Below are positions 61,400 to 64,000 of a stretch of 64,000 nt of DNA, one piece after another. The notes below the pieces were generated by a model. That model made no database searches, had not been told where the DNA came from, and saw only the letters and a program-made list of their open reading frames with translations. Both the position numbers and the translations under genes were made by a program. Within the stretch, counting starts at the first letter, position 1; each line of letters starts with the position of its first letter. Source of the stretch: RGIG995 sp045543655 (lineage in GTDB: Bacteria > Bacillota > Clostridia > Oscillospirales > UBA644); assembly GCA_045543655.1 (NCBI GenBank), contig JAZPXN010000027.1:1-64000 (forward strand). The letters are read 5' to 3'.

Positions 61400-61535
61400 C
61401 GCGTCTCCGTCGTGCTATATCTTCCATTACCCACCCTGCGGAAGCGCCCTCACCTACGCTCTAAATCCGCAAAAAACGAACTTTTTGTGTCTATGCTGTC
61501 AGCATATGACAAAATGCGGGGAAATGTGCTATAAT
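61101..61535. repeat. Long direct repeat, right copy
   Basis: Counterpart of 47469-47904: DUF368 3' end, GC-rich hairpin (61379-61411), palindrome and promoter up to the -10 box. Homology stops at the -10 region on the right and at GCGGCTGGCG on the left. Confidence 0.85.
61492..61535 (+). promoter_or_regulatory. Promoter and palindromic operator of the LRR lipoprotein gene, site 4
   Basis: The perfect 15-base palindrome TATGCTGTCAGCATA (61492-61506) overlaps the -35 ATGACA (61506-61511); TATAAT is at 61530-61535 with an 18-bp spacer. Confidence 0.75.
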
Positions 61536-61579
61536 ATAAAGGCAAAAATCTGTACCAAATTTTTGAAAGGAAATTTGTC

Positions 61580-63025
61580 ATGAAAAAGATTCTGGCGCTT
61601 TTACTGTCCATTTGTATGGCACTTTGCCTTGTGGCGTGTGGTGACAATGATGCTACCAACACCGACACCTCCACAGGTAGTGAGGTAGTATCCGGGACTG
61701 ATACGTCCGGTAACGGATCGCAAAGTGGGACTACTGATTCGCAAATAAGTGATGCAAATACCACGGCAACCGGTGGTATTTCGGATGCGACGGAAAGCAA
61801 CAGCAATACTGGCGTAGGCAATTCTGACGAAACAAGCAATTCTACGGATTCCGGGAATGCTTCTAGTACGAACAGTTCTGCAAGTTCCGGTAACACCGAT
61901 TCCAATACGGGCTCTTCCGATGTTCAGGAAGACGTTCCGGTAGATCCGGGATTGAAATGGCTTGAGGTATCGGATGTTGCTGTAGAGATCGTCAAATATA
62001 CGGGCTCTGCTACCACATTGGAAATCCCCAAATCAATAAATGGGAAACTGGTTATAAGCATTGGCAAAGCTGCTTTTAAAGATCGCACCTCACTCACTTC
62101 GGTTACCATTCCAGAAGGTGTTACGAGTATTGGGCATAGTGCATTTTTAGGGTGTTCCTCGCTCACTTCGGTGACTATCCCCAGTAGCGTTACGACCATT
62201 TGCATGGATGCCTTTTTTAGTTGTTCTTCACTTACTTCGGTAATGATTCCTGATAGTGTTACGCGTATTGAGGGCGGTGCGTTTTACGAGTGCAAATCGC
62301 TTTCCTCGGTGACGATTTCGAATGGTGTTAAGTCTCTTGGTGATGCTGCGTTTGCCGAATGTGAATCGCTCACTTCGGTGACGATTCCTAACAGCGTTAC
62401 ATGGATTGGTACTGATGTGTTTCGAAACTGTTCTTCACTCACTTCGGTAACAATTCCTAACAGTGTTAGTGATATTCGCAGTGCTGCGTTTCTTGGGTGT
62501 AAATCTCTCACCTCGATAACGATTCCTAACAGCGTTACATGGATTGCATCCTATGCGTTTTCCAAGTGCGAATCTCTCACCTCGATAACGATTCCTAATG
62601 GTGCTACGAGTATTGGGAACGAGGCGTTCTTGGGGTGTAAATCTCTCGCCTCGATAACGATTCCTAATAGTGTTACGAGCATTGAGGCCGAGGCGTTTTC
62701 GGGGTGTAAATCTCTCACCTCGGTAACAATTCCTAATAGTGTTACGAACATTGGCCGCTATGCGTTTTACGAGTGCGAATCTCTCACCTCGGTGACTATC
62801 CCCAGTAGCGTCAATAGCATTGACCGACATACATTTTACAATTGCTCATCTCTCACTTCGGTGACTATTCCCAGTAGCGTCACGAGCATTGGCTGGTCTG
62901 CGTTCAGCCGTTGCGATAACTTGCGAGATGTATGGTGTGGAGGAAATGAGGAATCCAGAGAGCATCTTTATATTGATGAGTCGAATGCCCCTCTTTTAAA
63001 TGCAACTTGGCACTACAATAGCTGA
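61580..63025 (+). CDS. BspA-type LRR surface lipoprotein
   Basis: A 481-residue lipoprotein; the start follows GAAAGGA. The signal peptide ends in the lipobox LVACG, so Cys20 would be lipidated. A ~95-residue Ser/Thr/Asn/Gly-rich spacer follows, then about thirteen 23-residue LRRs with consensus LTSVTIPxSVTSIGxxAFxxC. This differs from the cytoplasmic LRR proteins upstream, which lack a signal. BspA-like lipoproteins bind host matrix or other bacteria. The repeats are also nearly identical at DNA level (69-nt units), which favours changes in repeat number. Confidence 0.9.
   Translation: MKKILALLLSICMALCLVACGDNDATNTDTSTGSEVVSGTDTSGNGSQSGTTDSQISDANTTATGGISDATESNSNTGVGNSDETSNSTDSGNASSTNSSASSGNTDSNTGSSDVQEDVPVDPGLKWLEVSDVAVEIVKYTGSATTLEIPKSINGKLVISIGKAAFKDRTSLTSVTIPEGVTSIGHSAFLGCSSLTSVTIPSSVTTICMDAFFSCSSLTSVMIPDSVTRIEGGAFYECKSLSSVTISNGVKSLGDAAFAECESLTSVTIPNSVTWIGTDVFRNCSSLTSVTIPNSVSDIRSAAFLGCKSLTSITIPNSVTWIASYAFSKCESLTSITIPNGATSIGNEAFLGCKSLASITIPNSVTSIEAEAFSGCKSLTSVTIPNSVTNIGRYAFYECESLTSVTIPSSVNSIDRHTFYNCSSLTSVTIPSSVTSIGWSAFSRCDNLRDVWCGGNEESREHLYIDESNAPLLNATWHYNS
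62084..62930 (+). repeat. 69-nt tandem coding repeats (LRR)
   Basis: About twelve consecutive 69-nt units encode the LRRs of the lipoprotein. Units between 62350 and 62830 are the most alike, sharing blocks such as CTCACCTCGATAACGATTCC. They lie in frame. Confidence 0.8.
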
Positions 63026-63071
63026 CTTGGAAGATACCACGGGGGTATTATAGTTTACAATATAAAAAAGG

Positions 63072-63107
63072 AATCAGTCGGTCATAAGATCGGCTGATTT
63101 CTTTTTT
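63072..63107 (+). terminator. Terminator of the LRR lipoprotein gene
   Basis: A 12-bp stem with two G-U pairs, 63072-63083 with 63088-63099, followed by a T-rich tract. Confidence 0.8.
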
Positions 63108-63200
63108 CGCATCGGAGAGGCTTGCGGCAGGATGCCCCTTCCGATCCGGCTTCGAAAGCGGGGTCAGAAGATGACAAAATTGTAAACTGCTCCGTAAGAC

Positions 63201-63229
63201 TTGACATTGTCAACCCAAAGTGGTATAAT
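63201..63229 (+). promoter_or_regulatory. Promoter of pyrR
   Basis: TTGACA (63201-63206) and TATAAT (63224-63229) are 17 bp apart, about 150 bases before the pyrR start, leaving room for the attenuator leader. Confidence 0.85.
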
Positions 63230-63275
63230 ATCTACTGGATACGACCCCAGATACTTTAATTCGGCGCGGGACGCC

Positions 63276-63360
63276 GACAAGATCACGGAACACTCCGGCG
63301 GGGTATGCCCCGGAGAATGGAAAAAAATGCGGATCTTGTCGAAGGACAAGATCTTTTTTT
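63276..63360 (+). promoter_or_regulatory. pyr-type transcription attenuator in the pyrR leader
   Basis: GATCTTGTC (63332-63340) pairs with GACAAGATC (63345-63353) to form a terminator with a T run to 63360. An identical GACAAGATC at 63276-63284 can instead pair with 63332-63340, giving an antiterminator. Between them a GC-rich hairpin (63293-63298 with 63310-63315) is a candidate PyrR-binding structure. This is the logic of PyrR-controlled attenuation: UMP-bound PyrR would favour the terminator. Confidence 0.75.
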
Positions 63361-63380
63361 ACGGCACGGGAGAGATTGTC

Positions 63381-63926
63381 ATGATCGTCAAAGCGAAACT
63401 GATGGACGAAGGTGCAATGCGCCGGACGCTGATCCGCATGGCTCACGAGATCGTGGAGAAAAACGATCGCGTGGACGAGCTTTGTATGCTCGGCATCCAC
63501 ACCCGCGGGGTTCCTCTGGCGGCAGAATTGGCGGAGAACGTAAAGAAGTTCTCGGAGATCCGGGTCAAGGTGGGATCGGTAGACATTACCCCGCACCGGG
63601 ACGACCGGGACCGGGATTCCGGCGAGATTACGGTGACGAACACGAAGATCGATTTTTCTATCGACGGAAAAACGGTGATTCTGGTAGACGACGTGATCTG
63701 CACCGGGCGCACCATCCGGGCGGCCATGGAAGCCCTGATGACCTTGGGCCGGCCGGCAAAGATTCAGCTGGCGGTCTTGGTAGACCGGGGACACCGGGAA
63801 TTGCCCATCCGCGGGGATTACGTGGGAAAGAACGTTCCTACCTCCCGGAAGGAGCGGATCGCCGTGCGGGTTGCGGAATACGACGGGGAAACCGGCGTAT
63901 ACGTGTGGGGCCCGAAGGAAGGTTAA
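63381..63926 (+). CDS. pyrR: Bifunctional pyr operon regulator / uracil phosphoribosyltransferase
   Basis: A 181-residue protein starting behind GGGAGAG. The PRPP-binding motif is VILVDDVICTGRTIRAAM, the hood region contains MLGIHTRGVPLA and VGSVDITPHRDD, and the C-terminal VDRGHRELPIRGDYVGKNVPTS is diagnostic. PyrR senses UMP and regulates pyrimidine genes through leader attenuators such as the one directly upstream. The gene following at 63986 is therefore probably a pyrimidine gene. Confidence 0.95.
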   Translation: MIVKAKLMDEGAMRRTLIRMAHEIVEKNDRVDELCMLGIHTRGVPLAAELAENVKKFSEIRVKVGSVDITPHRDDRDRDSGEITVTNTKIDFSIDGKTVILVDDVICTGRTIRAAMEALMTLGRPAKIQLAVLVDRGHRELPIRGDYVGKNVPTSRKERIAVRVAEYDGETGVYVWGPKEG

Positions 63927-63985
63927 GGAGAGTATAAAATACGAAAGTATTTTGTATATAAAAAAATTTTGGGAGGAAAAAACCA

Positions 63986-64000
63986 ATGAAACTTCGCTAC
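63986..64000 (+). CDS. Start of a gene running off the right edge
   Basis: ATG at 63986 behind GGGAGG gives only MKLRY before the window ends. Position behind pyrR suggests a pyrimidine gene (for example pyrB or a uracil permease), but five residues cannot prove it. A small hairpin (63936-63942 with 63947-63953) lies between. Confidence 0.5.

Noticed and set aside
61093..61464. A 123-codon gene starting at ATG 61093
   Set aside because: It is an out-of-frame reading of the duplicated DUF368 fragment; the same frame exists as a shadow in the intact copy.
62084..62930. Regularly spaced repeats resembling a CRISPR array
   Set aside because: The 69-nt units are in frame, encode LRRs throughout and have no unique spacers or cas genes nearby.

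Overview
The window looks like a chromosomal segment of an anaerobic, spore-forming, gut-type Clostridia bacterium (Oscillospiraceae/Christensenellales-like; exact lineage not determinable by eye). The reasons are the sporulation gene spoIIR, a GTP-dependent PEP carboxykinase, a glycyl-radical enzyme with its activase, the iscS-iscU-mnmA order, a PduL phosphotransacylase, secreted glycan-degrading enzymes, BspA-type leucine-rich repeat (LRR) proteins, and promoters with TTGACA/TATAAT boxes at 17 bp, often with an extended -10 ending TGC before TATAAT. No rRNA, tRNA, CRISPR array, transposase or phage structural gene was seen.

Layout. 1-1.2 kb: gene debris (a truncated gene entering from the left, a start-less reading frame, the last ~55 codons of a sugar isomerase/epimerase-like gene). 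1.26-13.6 kb: a glycan locus with a GH42-like enzyme and an AraC regulator on the minus strand, divergent from a huge secreted GH2 enzyme, a stand-alone copy of its C-terminal modules, and four small secreted or anchored proteins. 13.7-19.7 kb: a VWA protein, a macro-domain-remnant protein, a MoxR ATPase coupled to a VWA/metallopeptidase-like protein, a frameshifted nitroreductase and a dGTPase. 20.1-22.4 kb: a DNA-binding-type protein, a zinc-ribbon membrane protein and a degenerate Ser/Thr kinase in one operon, then an orphan gene and intergenic repeats. 22.9-30.2 kb: GH36 alpha-galactosidase-like enzyme, azlCD, and a run of amidohydrolase, VanZ, hydrolase, acyltransferase, GtrA and zinc-ribbon genes. 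30.2-39.6 kb: HAD phosphatase, spoIIR, DUF2461, a glycyl-radical enzyme pair with divergent AraC regulator, a beta-helix protein and PEPCK. 39.8-47.8 kb: housekeeping (ligA, pduL, iscS, iscU, mnmA), two membrane proteins and a DUF368 lipid-carrier transporter. 47.9-60.9 kb: the most unusual part, an AT-richer nine-gene unit of cytoplasmic proteins. 61.1-64 kb: a duplicated fragment of the DUF368 gene, an LRR lipoprotein, and pyrR with an attenuator.

The strongest candidate for an undescribed system is the nine-gene unit at 47939-60848. It encodes LRR proteins without signal peptides, at least four proteins with BRCT-like domains (recognisable against the BRCT domain of LigA in this same window), a DUF4145-type protein and three unrecognised proteins, all on one strand, each with a strong ribosome binding site, ending in a 20-bp-stem terminator. 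A ~436-bp direct repeat (3' end of the DUF368 gene plus promoter/operator) flanks the unit, placing it between two copies of the same control region. That control region carries a palindrome, ATGCTG-N-CAGCAT, which also sits at the promoter of the regulator/zinc-ribbon/kinase operon at 20 kb, suggesting common regulation.

Functional reading: the left half feeds on host or plant galactosides and displays carbohydrate-binding proteins; the middle holds central metabolism and iron-sulfur/tRNA modification; the right half holds a putative protein-scaffold or conflict-type system of unknown role. Functions for the unrecognised genes are not claimed.
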